From NCBI GenBank assembly GCA_963082875.1, contig OY720098.1, positions 18,600,001 through 18,664,000 of the forward strand: a stretch of DNA of 64,000 nt. Reading direction: 5' to 3'. Shown here piece after piece: positions 12,701 to 25,600 of this stretch (its first letter is position 1; each line of letters starts with the position of its first letter). The notes under the pieces were generated by a model, which had not been told where the DNA came from, ran no database searches, and saw only the letters and a program-made list of their open reading frames with translations. This DNA comes from Corella eumyota. Lineage: Eukaryota > Chordata > Ascidiacea > Phlebobranchia > Corellidae. A program made the position numbers and the translations under genes.

Positions 12701-15612
12701 TGTAAAATTAAGGTCAATCAAAAGTATAATTGAAAATCGAAACTGGGAAATTTAGTGAATACATTTAACTTTATTAGTCACAATGTAACAATGTAACAAG
12801 AAGAAATTCAACTTGCAAAATAATTTAAAAACGAAAACTGATATAGGCCATTAAACTAATTAATAATTTCTATAAATGTTAAATCGTATTTAAATGAATT
12901 GAAAACATTGGTTGATAGCCCAACCTTCAGTTGGGATTTTTATTGTCTTAATATGGTTGCAACTCTCAACTAATATTAGGGGCAGTTTTTTTTATTTTGA
13001 AGACCTTTAAATTGGACATACATATCTATAACACGCACTGAGCTTTATTATTTAGAGGTATTTAACTTAAAAAGAGATTACTGAGTACTAACATAGTACT
13101 AAAAAAAACATTTAACCCAATAGATGTTTACTATAAACTAAAAGTCCAAAAACGCAAACAAACCTTAAAAAAATAATTTATTTTTTTATAAATTAAAATA
13201 CTTACAAGTAATATTTGACTGCTGTGTTAAGATCAGCTTCTGCTTCCCCGCCAGCCCCGACTTGCCCAATTTTGCTTTTCTGTCGACCCCTCATATGATA
13301 AATATTCGCTAAACTGTAAAGTGAATGTGCTTCCCCCATCTATATATAAAGTAAGTCAGTAATGTTTTATTTATTAATTGTTTTTTTATATTTATTTATT
13401 CTTAATGTAGAGAGTTTGACTTCACAACTTAAATATAGAGTAATATCAGTTTCCCCAACCCAGTTTTAAGTTGCCTTGCCATTTTTGGTTATGATAGATT
13501 ATATTTGCAAAATAATTGAGCTGCTGATTAAGAATTGGCTCAGCAGAAGTTTATACAATTTATAGCGTCTTACTTAAGGGCAATACAGCATAGAAGCAGT
13601 GGAAATCTAACCAGGACCTTATGTAGTAAAGACAAGTGTTCACTTCACAAGTCTGCCAGTCCATATATATTTAAATATTAAAAGGCTGACTTCGAAACTT
13701 GATTAAAGATTTACTCTTAGTTAGTATCTTTTACCTCACTGTTTGTTTCTTTGCAAATTTCTAAATGTTGTTGGCAGTACATAATAGCTTCATCAAACTT
13801 CCCCATTAATTTCAAAGTGTTTCCTAAATTTGAACTTGCTTTTCCCTCCCCAATTAAATCTCCTAATGATCTAAATTTCAAAATGATTTTTATTTTTATC
13901 CCAAAAAAATAATTAAATATAATAAACGTTAATAATATAATACTAACTTTATTTAAATATGGCAACTAGGCCAAACATTAATAGCCTGTTGCATTAAGTT
14001 TCTTACATTATTTTTATCATTAATAAAATTACAAAAAATTCCTACTGTAATTAAATTTCTAGTGCAATATTATTTTTAAAATTGGTTATGTAAATATGTA
14101 AACAAAGAATAGTATATATATGAACTTAAACTGAGTTCATTATTTCTATAAATTTTTATACATAGAAGATTTTGCTATAGAAATAAAACAACATTGCAAT
14201 GATTCAGTTTCCTTTAAAGTTTAATTATTTATAGGTATGGTTTAAGAATACCATGTTACTAAAAAAGACCCAGTACCAAAAAAATCTAATTTGTGCAAAC
14301 CACTTTTTCACATATAGCATATTGGTGCAAATTGTAAATTTAAAACCTAGTTTAACAGTTAAAAAAATATACTAAAACATGTACAGGGCAATATATATTT
14401 ACATAGAATGTTATTTAAACTAAGTAATTTTTCATTAACTACCTTGCCAAAGTTCTATCATGATGATAATATTGAACAGCTTTGACATAATCATTTAATT
14501 GGCTATATGCTTTACCAAGCTGGCTGTAGATTACACTCAACAACTTTACATCATCTAAAAAAATTGTAAAATTAATTTAAAACTTTAATTTTAGAACAAA
14601 CTTTAAAAAATTATCCTTATTGTTAGGATTTGATTATTTAAATTTTAAAAGTTAAGTGTAACAGTTTAATGCTTTATTTTCTTTTGGTTTTGTCTGTTTT
14701 TTAACCTTAAATTTTTTTTTATTAAAGTTTTTTCCGCATAAATAAAAGTTATAAATAGTTATAAACATATATTTATACAATTAATAATATATTAATGCAA
14801 CAGAAAAATAACAAAATCAATTTTAAAATTTGAAATATGCCATAAGTATTATTGTTTACATAAAGATTATGTAGTATATTATGACATAGGAACTAAACTC
14901 AATTGTTATTTTGCAGCAAAAATATTGCAATGACTATACTTTAAACTTATGCTAAAATATTGAAGATAAAACAAAAATTTTAAAATGCCAAATCCATAAT
15001 ACCACTATAATTAAAAAAAATAATAAAGCCTGATTTAGTATTGGCATACCAAAAAATTTTCAAGTAAAACATTTTTTTGTTGCATAAACAGTAAACTTTG
15101 CTTGAGAATCAAACTTTTTTTCGTATATATTTTTATCCTTAATGTAGGAAAGTCGAATGCGCGACTTAAACATAGAGTAACATAAGTTACTCCGACCCAG
15201 TCTCGAGTTGCCGGTGGCAGTTTGGAAAATTATATAGACTATAATTCCTCGATATTTATGCTGCTGATTAAGTGCTGGCTCAGCAGGAGTTCATACGGTT
15301 TATAGCGCCTTACTCAAGGGCGCTACAGCATAAGAGCAGTGGAGATTGAACCCACAACCTCATGTGTGGTGTAGCAGGAGTTCTTACCACTACACCACGC
15401 TGCCGGTTTCTTAAAATCTCAGGTTTAAAAAAAAACGATACTGAAACCATCTAAAATATAAAGTTATAATACGAAAAAGTAATCTACTCACCTGTTCCAC
15501 AGTTTACAGCTTTTTCGAAATATTCGACTCCTTTTGCATATTCCCCGTTCTTGCACAACCTTTCACCTTCGGATGCCAACTTGGTACATGAAGATCTTTC
15601 TCCAATTTCCAT
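3775..15612 (-). CDS. GPSM2: G-protein-signalling modulator 2 (GPSM2/LGN/Pins), 14 coding exons, last codons unresolved
   Basis: Exons, 5' to 3' on the minus strand: 15612-15492, 14554-14443, 13870-13735, 13339-13206, 12326-12203, 11852-11737, 10876-10721, 9180-9072, 6566-6420, 5500-5411, 5328-5091, 4921-4772, 4109-4021, 3908-3775. They join in frame to at least 618 residues (human LGN about 680). Residues 1 to about 335 are TPR repeats that bind NuMA/Mud and Inscuteable in LGN; repeated blocks such as YSQLGKAYSQL, SSNLGNTLKLMG, YTNLGNCYLL and CYSLGSTYSL are visible. The linker has RRKSMENMELLRLTP; Ser370 aligns with the aPKC site Ser401 of human LGN. Four GoLoco motifs follow (about 440-460, 499-522, 562-582, 598-617). 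Each keeps the D/E-Q-R triplet whose Arg contacts Galpha-GDP, so all four should be active. The family links cortical Galpha-i to dynein and orients the spindle. Exon 14 ends in phase 2 at a GT donor, so one more exon is needed. Four sense-strand SINEs lie in its introns. The gene diverges from EDEM3. Confidence 0.94.
6567..9071 (-). other. Large GPSM2 intron 8
   Basis: A 2.5 kb intron between the last TPR exon and the exon with the RRKSMENMEL motif. It is AT-rich with short A and T runs. The open frame at 8683-8907 encodes Asn/Lys/Phe-rich low-complexity sequence containing a short internal duplication (CTTGTAAATTTTTTTAA twice). I see no gene in it. Confidence 0.7.
10424..10660 (-). mobile_element. 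Family A SINE, older form (GPSM2 intron 7)
   Basis: Diverged copy with the TTCTTAATGTGGGAAGGCTGAC tail variant and a shortened middle. The head is degraded near CACTACAATACAAC. Sense relative to GPSM2, a few dozen bases downstream of exon 7. Confidence 0.82.
11393..11677 (-). mobile_element. Family A SINE, younger form (GPSM2 intron 6)
   Basis: Near full length, from TATATCGTTATCCTCGATG to CCACGCTGGCGG. It lies about 60 bases downstream of exon 6 (11737) in the sense orientation. Confidence 0.9.
12909..13030 (+). repeat. Dispersed repeat D, copy 1 (GPSM2 intron 4)
   Basis: Contains GGTTGATAGCCCAACC, then TAATATGGTTGCAACTCTCA and, further on, AATTGGACATACAT. The same blocks recur in order at 19610-19745 and, reversed, near 45190-45345. 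No terminal repeats or tRNA boxes were seen. Confidence 0.65.
13385..13661 (-). mobile_element. Family A SINE, older form (GPSM2 intron 3)
   Basis: A well-diverged copy; TTATTCTTAATGTAGAGAG marks the tail and CACTTCACAAGTCTGCCAG the degraded head. Sense relative to GPSM2. Confidence 0.8.
15122..15407 (-). mobile_element. Family A SINE, younger form (GPSM2 intron 1)
   Basis: Full length, from TCGTATATATTTTTATCC to CCACGCTGCCGG. It ends about 85 bases downstream of exon 1. Sense relative to GPSM2. Confidence 0.9.
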
Positions 15613-16641
15613 TTGTGGTGATTAATAATTTTTTTCAAATTAAATATAATTAAAAACCTGATTTAAATTGATTGAACTAAAAAATGTAATAAAATATTAA
15701 ATTTATAATTAAAAGTTAAGACTTTAATTCTTACACAGAAATGTTGTACATTTTATATCACTGTTTATCTGTTTATAAAGAGTTTAAAACTATGCCTGTA
15801 TGCCAAGCAAAAGCTCTGTATAAATATCGCGTTATATTAAAATAAATCTTTCCGCCCACTGCCCTGAATGTTTCTACTAGCAGACTATGTTTCTCGCAAA
15901 CTAAAGAACTGAAATCCTACAGTTAATAAATTATATTTGTTCAGATATCGGAATATGGCTTGCATTATACTTGATTACTTTTTAGGATTAATTTTTGACA
16001 TTTAATAGATTAAAACCTGATGAAGGTAGAAGGCGAAGCTATTTATCCAAGCGCGAAATGTTTTGGGGGCCGTCCCATGTCATTTTATTTGAAGTAAATT
16101 AAATATTAAATTAATTTAAATTCATAAATTAAACGATTTAACAGAACTTTTTACAGCAAAAATTGTCGAATAAAAATAATTTAACTTTTACACACGGCCG
16201 CCAATAATAATTTGGAAAACATAAACAAAAGTACTTTAACACAAACGCTCAAAAAGAAAATACGTCACCACGGTATTTAAAACAATTTTATTTATGACGC
16301 TAAAATCGAAATAAAGCAGTTACATTTCTTATCTTGTTTCGTGGATTCGGTTTTGTTTATATATAATAAATTTTTTGTTCTTGATAAAAATGTTTCTTTT
16401 GTATTTGGTTTATTATAGAGCTACCAAATTATCAAATTATTGCTAAACTGTTGCTGTTACCATAACATATTATTCAGTTAACAGCAGCCTTTTTTTTAAA
16501 ACCTATGGTTAAATATATCGTTGTCAGGTTGTTAACTCGTATTTTTACATTTTTAGTTTTTACTGAAGATAGTTTGGGCTTTTAACGTTACAGTAACTTA
16601 ATAAATAGACATAAAAACTTGATCTTATTGTGGCGTGTGAG
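15613..16641. promoter_or_regulatory. Shared divergent spacer between GPSM2 and EDEM3
   Basis: About 1.03 kb separates the two start codons, which point away from each other. Around 16020-16320 it is less AT-rich, with CGCGAAA, GGGGGCCGTCCC, ACGTCACCACGG and ATGACGCTAAAA, which is promoter-like against the background. I could not place a TATA box or initiator. Whether it is one bidirectional promoter or two adjacent ones is not decided by sequence. Confidence 0.5.
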
Positions 16642-19600
16642 ATGATATCTGCCTGTAAATCATGGCACAGTTTGACTTGCTTTCTGCTTGTTTTTATTTT
16701 AACATTTTTAAGCACTAAAGTATGGGGGCCAAAGACGATAACTTCTCCTCAAAGATTACAGTTAAGGTAAGTTGTATTATTTTATATTTTTATGTACATT
16801 GTATATACCTAATATATACATAACATCTAGTGTTCTTTGATTGTTTAATATCAGTAGTATAAATATTGAGCAATTATAATCTATAATAATCGGCAGCGTG
16901 GTGTAGTGGTAAGAACACTTGCTACACCACCATGAGGTCGTGGGTTTAATCCCCACTGCTCGCATGCTGCAGCGCCTTTGAGTAAGACGCTATAAACTGT
17001 ATGAACTCTTGCTAAGCCAGCACTTAATCAGCAGCATAATTATTGGGCAATTATAATCTATAATATCCCAAACTGTTAAGGCGACTCGAGACTGGGTCGA
17101 AGTAACAGTTGTTACTCTATGTTTAAGTCGCGCATTCGACTTTCCCACATCAAGGATAAAAATATATACAAAAAAAATATATATAATTAAAACTACCAAG
17201 GCAACTTACAAACCTAGGACTAGGTCAGGGCAGCAGGATAACAAATGTTACTTTGGACATTTTAAATTGTGCGCTTTAAGCATGTCAAGTATATTATTAT
17301 TGAAATTATAGCAGTGGGAATTAGTTTTAACTTTTTAATTGAAAGATACTCATAATTTAAAAATTTTTTACTATTTTATTTTAAAATAATTTTCAGGGAC
17401 AAAGTGTTGGAGATGTTTCAACATGCTTATTCAGCATATATGGACAATGCTTACCCAGCCGATGAATTGATGCCAATTGCTTGTAAGGGAAGGGTTAGAG
17501 GGGTAACTCCTTCCAGGGGAGATGTGGATGATTCATTTGGAAAGTAAGAGTCGGTTATTTGTAAAATTTGTTGTTGTAAAAAATTGGCTTTTTTATTATT
17601 GTCATTTTTCTTGTGATACTACCTATATTGCCAAATATTATTAGACTAAACAGACATATTCTCATCCAAAAATATTTAAAAACAAAATTTTGCCAGAATT
17701 AAAATCAACATTTTGTTCAAGAGTTTTTAAAATGCATTTCTCAAAGTTTTTTTTTCAAGCGGGTAAGGGTAACGGTGGGTTAATAGAAAATGTTTCATTG
17801 TCGATTATATTGTGTTTATGAGCATATGGTTCTTGGTCAATAGGAATCTTTTTTTATTCATCTATTTTTGAAATAAATTTTGTGGTAACTAAGATTTCGG
17901 TATTTTTTAGCTTTTCATTGACTTTAGTTGACACTCTTGACACACTAGCTGTTCTTGGTTTGTATCAAGATTTCGAAGATGCTGTTCATAAAGTTGAAGA
18001 AATTGTTAATTTTGAATCTGACTTCACTGTATCTGTATTTGAAACTACTATAAGGATGTTAGGGTAAAAATTAGTGCTTTTATAAATATTATTAATATTT
18101 ATATATATACTTTTCAGTAATTTATTATTTTATTTTTATTTTTTTGTTTTTTTTGGATATATTCACGATGTGGGAAAGTCGAATGTGCAACCTAAACATA
18201 GAGTAATATCAGTTACTCCGACCCAGTCTCAAGTTGCCTGTGGCAGTTTGGGATATTATGGATTATATTTGCTCAAAAATTAAACTGCTGATTAAGTGCT
18301 GATTAAGTGCTGACTCAGCAGAAGTTCATATTGTTTTTAACTCCTTACTTAAGGGCGCTACAACATGAGATCACTGGGGATCGAACCCAGGAACTTGTGT
18401 ATGGTAGGAGAGTGTTCTGACCACTACACCACGCTGCCGGTTCATTTAAATTCTGTTAGTGGTATTGACCTTTTTTTTTAATTTTTCTGTTTAATTTTTT
18501 TTAAATATTTTAGTGGTTTACTTGGAGGTCATTCTGCAGCCTTGGAAGTCCAACAAACAACAAATTATTTGTCGAATTACAACGGTTCACTGCTTAGGTT
18601 AGCTAAAGATTTAGGTGACAGACTATTACCTGCTTTTAACACTTCATCGGGAATGCCAATGAGTAGAGTAAGTAACTGAGATGTTGTTGTTTTAATTTGT
18701 TTCAAAATAACTTAATAAATTTACCAACAATTGTTATCAGTTTTCAAAATTATGTCAAGACATTGCAAAAATAAAACATTTTATTGTTTTTTAAAGCGTG
18801 TATTGTTTTTGACTTTATTTTTTAGCAGTGTAATTTTTGCCCGGCAATTCTTAAAAAAATAGATTTTAAGAGTAAAATAAACATCCTGGTATATACCATT
18901 TTTTTTTATATTAGTTTTTACTAGAAAGCGTTTTAAAGCAATATTTACACTTAAATACATTTTATTGGTATTCTTATCTCTTAGTTTTACTAAAATATAA
19001 AATGCTTTTTTAATGACTTTGTATATGCTTGGTGTATTTTTAAATATATTATCTTTAACTTATATTTATAATTCACTTTTATTTTTATAGATTAACTTAT
19101 CAAATGGAGCAGTAAGAAAGGACAAGGATAGAGACACTTGTACTGCTTGTGCTGGGACCATGATATTAGAAATGGCTGCGTTAACAAGATTTACTGGCAA
19201 GTATTTAAAAAAATACATATTTGTAAGGGTTAAAAATGTACTCTACAGGTTGTACATTATCTTGCTTAGCCTTTGAAAATAAAAAATAAAAAGTTATTTA
19301 AACAAAATTTTTAAACAAATTGTTATTTAATAAACTCAGGTGATCCTGTGTATGAAGAAAAAGCACGAACTGCTATGAATTATTTGTGGTCGAGGAGGCA
19401 AAGATCTTCAGATCTAATGGGGACGGTTTTAAATGTTGAAAACGGGGAATGGGTCAGGTGGGTTCCTATAAAAAATTCTGCTTCATAGACTTCCCTTTAA
19501 TATAGAAAGGCACTGCTAAAACATTAAGTGTTTTAAATATTATTAGTGTATTGATATTGCTTGATAAATATCCGCTGATTGGATTTAGGTGTTATTTTAA

Positions 19601-22600
19601 TTAGTTTTACGGGTTGATAGCCCAACCTACTGTCAGTATATTAATTGTTGTAATATGGTCGCAACTCTCAACTAATATTTGCTTAAAATAATTTACCTGC
19701 ACGCCACAAACAGCAATTTTTGTAGGTCTATAAATTGAATAAAACATCATCAACTAAGCCTAAAGATAACGGAAATACTCCAATTGCATTGAAATTAATT
19801 TATTTAACTAATATTTTTTGTTGCTTAGGAAAGAAAGTGGTATAGGAGCTGGAATAGATTCGTATTACGAGTATTTACTGAAAGCTTACATCCTGCTTGG
19901 TGATGAAACCTTTCTTGAACGTTTCAACACTCATTATCAGGTTACAAGTCTTTTTGTTGTTAAATCATCTACATTGACATTCCTATGTTGTAACTTGGTT
20001 AATTTTAAAATAGTGAGTTTGTTTTGACACATGATGTAATATATTTTTATTTAAAAATAACTGTATATATAATGAAAAAATTTTATTTTATTTTTATTAA
20101 AATAATAATTTTATTTTAGGCCATTAAACAATATGTAGCTCAAGGACCTTTAATGGTTGATGTCCTGATGCACAAACCTACAACTAATGCTCGTAACTTT
20201 GTGGATGCGCTCTCAGCTTTCTGGCCTGGTCTGCAAGTAAGATTCTTATTTTTTTAAGTGTTTTTTGTTGACTACTTTTATGGCAAAGTGTATGATGTAT
20301 AACATTTACATAAACTTTGAAATTTAATTGTTAAGATTGATCTTAATAGAGTTTTTTCAAAGTTGTTATGTCTTTAAGTTAAATTATTATTTTTTTTTTT
20401 ATTTTTTTTTGGATTTTGTTAATTTTTAGCAAAAAGTAAAGGCTCAATTTTTATTTTCTTTACGTTACTCAAAAATCCAAATAAATTTTACTTAATTTAG
20501 GTGTTAAAAGGTGATGTGAAGTCAGCAATAGAAACCCACGAATTACTCTACCAAGTCTTCACTCAACATACTTTTCTACCTGAAGCCTTTACCACCACAT
20601 TTGATATACATTGGGGCCAATACCCACTCAGACCTGAGTTTGCAGAGAGCACCTATTTGCTATATAAGGTTGGTAAGGTTAAACTTAATTTATTAGTATT
20701 TATTTACTGTATAAGTTTAGTGTCTTTGTTTTTTGTATTTATTTATTCTTGATGTGGGAAGGTCAACTTCGCGACAAAAACATAGAGTAACATTTGTTAC
20801 CCTGACTCAGTCTCAAGTTGCTTTTGGCAGTTTGAGATATTTTGCTGCTAATCAAGTATTGGCTCAGCAGAAGTGTCGTTTATGGAAACTTATTTAACAT
20901 GAGAGCAGTGGGAATCAAACCCATATCTCATGTAGTAAAATCAAGTGTTCTGACCACTACACCATGCTTTCGGTGTTGTAATTACTGAAACACACTATCA
21001 CTGAACTATTTAATTTATTTTCTTTTTTTTAGGCTACAGGCGATCCCCATTACTTAGATGTTGGTAAAACCATAGTCGATAACTTAGAGAAAAGGGCAAG
21101 AGTTGATTGTGGTTTTGCTGGGATTAAGGTAAAAACTGTTTAAATCCTGTCACAAATCAGTTACATTTTCTATTTATACATTAGACACTCATAAAATTTA
21201 TGTCACAACTAAGTTACAAACCCTGTTTATATACTTGACAATCATAACATTTATGTCACAAATCAGTAACAACCCCTGTTTATATACCCAACAATTGTGA
21301 AATTTATGTCACAAATAAGTTACAACCCCTACTTTTATATACTTGACAATCGTAAAATTTATGTCAAAAATCAGTGACAACTTCTATTTAAACATCAGAC
21401 AATTGTATATTTATGTCACAAATCAGTCACAACCCCTGTTTTATAACAAATTTCTCTACTTTTCAGGATGTAAGGACATTTAAACACGAAGACAGAATGG
21501 ACTCGTACTTTTTAGCTGAAATGTTTAAATATCTTTACTTGTTATTCACTCCTGAATCTGAACAACTTGGAATTAATATTGAGGATTATGTTCTTACAAC
21601 TGAAGCCCATATCTTACCTTTGAAGTTGTCTTTGAAGGATAATTTTTGCAACAATACAGTAATTAACCAAGTATGTGAGATTGAGGGTTTAAACATATAT
21701 ATTTAAAATTTAGAAATTCTGATAAATTCTATATTTTTTTTTGTATTTATTTATTCATAATGAGAAAAGTTGACTTTACGACCTAAACATAGAGTAACAT
21801 CTGTTACCCCAACCTGGACCAAGTTGCCTTTGGCAGTTTGAGATTATATAGAGTATAACTGTGTAGTTATTAATCTTTTGTTGAAGTGCTGGCATAGCAG
21901 GAGTTTATACCGTTCATAATGCTCTACTTAATGGCACTACAGCTTTATTAGAGCAATGGGAATTAAATCCAGGACCTTATGTAGTAGAGCCAAGTGTTTT
22001 GACCACTACACCACGTTGTCAGTATTAAAATAAAAAAGATGTCTTATATTTAAGTTATTTTTTTATCTATTTTTTTGAGCCAAAACTAAATTATTTTAAA
22101 TAAAAATTATTTTATTTTTTCCAGGCCAAACAACCAACTAATGCTCAGGGTAATTATGAAAGATCTTGTTCAAATTCCCAGTTTGTTAAATACGGGAACC
22201 TGGGATATATCGAAGAAGTCCGAAGTAAAATTACTTTGTTTGCAAAGAACCAAAGAAGTTCTAAAGCTAACGTCTGGTAGGAGAATAAATATTTTTATTA
22301 TTATTATAAAAAAAAAAACTAAATCTAAAAAAAAAATCTAAAATTTTGTAGGTTGTTTTTATAAAAGAAAGAGCAATTTAATATAAATTATTAAAAGTTA
22401 TGGAGATATTAACAATTAGTTGTTAACAATTTTTTTAATGAAATTTAATTTGTCCATATTTATTTTTGACAGTTTTACTTTTTTTTATTAAAATACTGGC
22501 AGCGTGGTATAGAGGTAAGAACACTTGCTACACATGAAGTTGTAGGTTTAATCTCCACTGCCCTCATGTTGTGACCCTTGAGTAAGGCGCTACAGGCAAC

Positions 22601-25600
22601 TCGAGACTGGGTCGGAGTAACTGATGTTACTCTATGTTTAAGTCACGCTTTCGACTTTCCCACATCGAGGATAAAGATATATAACAGGGAACGAAATAAC
22701 GGGGTTGCTATTCGCTAAACGTGAATCGTTTTTTAAAATTAACGATTCGTTTTTTACAAATATATTAGAATTAGCGAATCAACCAAAAAAGTTCAAGCGA
22801 TAATCATACTTTCGTGTATATTTGTGTATTGTTACGATCTATTTTTGCGAAAAATTATTACTGATTGTTTAACAAGATGTTACATTTTAAAAAGCCACGC
22901 AACGCTTCAAGTGTTATCAAAAAACGAAGATTATGACTTGGACCTAATTATTGCTCTAAAAATTCAACCTCATTTTTAGCGAATCGTTTTTTAAAAGTTA
23001 ATGCGCACCCTGTATAAAGAAAAAAATGTTTTTTTTTTTAAATTTCAAATTTTTATTAGCTCAAATCCCCAAGCAAGCAAAGCAACTTGGACCGGACCTC
23101 GCAAGTTAAAAGCAAGTGAGTTTGTTCCGGGTAACGAACAACATAACGCAATACTTAAGCGGATGGGTATCAACATTGTAGTGATGACGGATGGTAAAGT
23201 TCAACTTGTTCAACACCAGAATGCTGCTGTTACTGTACAAGAAGCAACTGTAAGTTATTCTGTTATTGAGATGGTCTTAAATTAATTTTAGTAGCATGAT
23301 ATAATGTAAATCTACCGGTTAATGCTTAAGTATGTTGATATTATGGTATATAATTTATATTTATTAATTATTTTTCATAAGTTTTTTTAATGGAAGAACT
23401 CTTATTATTTTGACCAAATTTCGATTTGTTTTTCCAGTTTGGTAAATTTTTTTTTTTTTAAATATTATTGTGTTATTTGTATTTTGCAATGAATAAACTT
23501 AAAAAATTTTAATGTCTTTATAGGAGGGGGCATTATTCATGCAAGAAATGATTGAACTATCCAAGACCATAGCACAAGAAGTGCCAACTACTCCAATATT
23601 TATTCAACTTATAAGTTCACCTTTTATGGGATCTATTGCACTGAGGGGTGGACCTGGCCAATTTGGTCGAAAAATTGATGACTTAAACGAGGTAGTTTTA
23701 AATAAACTGGTCATGTATAAAACCTTTTAAAAGACTGTTTTTTTAATGAATTTATTTATATAATTTTTTGTTGGGTTTTGTATTTTTTTGGGGTGTGTTG
23801 GGTTTTGCATTTTTTTTGGGGGAAGGGTGTACAGTTAGGATTGTGTTATAATAGTGTGGTATTGGTGTGGCTCAAACCTAAAGTGTCTCGTTTATAGTCC
23901 ATTGCCATGACCAGTACATTTTTTTATAAATAATTGCATCTATATATATTGAAGTTTAACAGATGATCTATGTAGAAGTGTTTTGTAATTTATAGTCTTT
24001 TAAATTAAAAAAAAATGCCACTTGTGTTGCGAAGGTATTATTGAGCAAATCTTATTGAAGGGTCCAGTAGTGTGGTGGGGGTTCGGTTTTGGGTTCGGTT
24101 TCGAGACGCACCATTGCCACACTATTCGCCTTAATCCCGTCGTTTACGAATAGCTCAAACACGTCACAATATCACACCCCTACCCTATAAAAAATATAAA
24201 ACCTATTACCTTAATGTGACATGGAAAAAAAATCTTATTATTATTCCCACTATAGGGTGGGCTATAGACTAATAATAACTAAAAATTTTAGGATGTTTTT
24301 TAATTTTGTTATTTTTTTATAGTTTTCAGGTGCAGTAGTGTTCTCAGAACCTCTACATGCTTGTAAGGATATAACCAACACTAATGATATAAAAGGGAAG
24401 ATTGTATTTGCACAGAGGGGAAACTGTATGTTCATACAAAAGGCTAAGGCTGCTGAAGATGCTGGTGCCATTGGAATCATTATAATGGGTAAAAAAAAAA
24501 TTAAATAATAAAATAATATTTATTTTAAAGTAAACATATTATTTGTCAAAAATGCTTTTAACATCATGAATATTAGCGTATAATGAAGTTTAGTGAACGC
24601 TTTGTATATATATGATGACCTTATAAGAATTTTAAACAAAAAAAACGCCGGTTGTGGTGCATTTAGTATGGGCATTTACTATTGCCAACTATAGGTTAAA
24701 AAAATCTATAGTACAGACAATTAACTGGTTTGTTAAATATTAAAAATTTTATTTAATTTTAGATAATGTTGATGGATCTTCATTTAAAGACAGCCAACCT
24801 TTTGCAATGGCGGGGGATGATGTAACGAAAGTTGATATCCCGGCTGTGTTCTTGTTCCATAAAGAAGGAATTATTCTCAAAAACTCAATTGCCGAACAAG
24901 TAGAGGCTGGAAATCCATTGGAAGTTATTTTCACAACTAAATTAAAAACTTTACGTAAGTTAATAAAAATTAATTTTAACAAAAAATGTTATTTAAAAAG
25001 TTTTAGTCTGTAAAATTTGTTAGTATATTAAGTTATATACTAATTTTTTTGTTAATTTTATACTATTTTTTTTATACCAATTTTATTTTTATTCGAATTT
25101 GAATACTAATTTTTTTAAATATTACGTATCAATTTTTGAAATATTTTCAGTTTTAGAGCTATAAAATATAATCTATTTAAAAAACACGTTATAAAAAAAA
25201 TTGCTATAACTTTTACAGAACAATTAGTACTTGAACGACATATTAATTCAAGAAATAACAGAGGAACTGTAACAACAAAACCAGATATTAACCAAGATTT
25301 AAATGGTAAGTCATTGTTCTTAAATTATACAGAAAAAAATTGCTGTCTTTAAATTAAACAAAATTTACCAAAATAAACAAAAGTTAGTTTAAATTTAAAA
25401 CAGTATTTATTTATTTAAAATAATTTTTATAATTTTTTTAACGAAATATTTATTTTTAGATGATCAAATTGAAGAAGATTTTAATTTTGATGAAACAGAA
25501 GAGGAAGAGAATGAATTAAATTCTCCTCCAGTAGAACAACAATCTTTTGATCAAAATCTTAACATTAAAAAACAAAACATAATCGACCAAGAGCAAAAAT

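Noticed and set aside
16891-16965. tRNA-like A and B boxes in many places, suggesting tRNA genes
   Set aside because: Each one continues into the same SINE tail and the copies vary in the stems. They are SINE heads, not functional tRNA genes.
21141-21450. Regularly spaced repeats in EDEM3 intron 10 considered as a CRISPR-like array
   Set aside because: The units are contiguous and diverged, with no unique spacers, and lie in an animal intron. It is a minisatellite.
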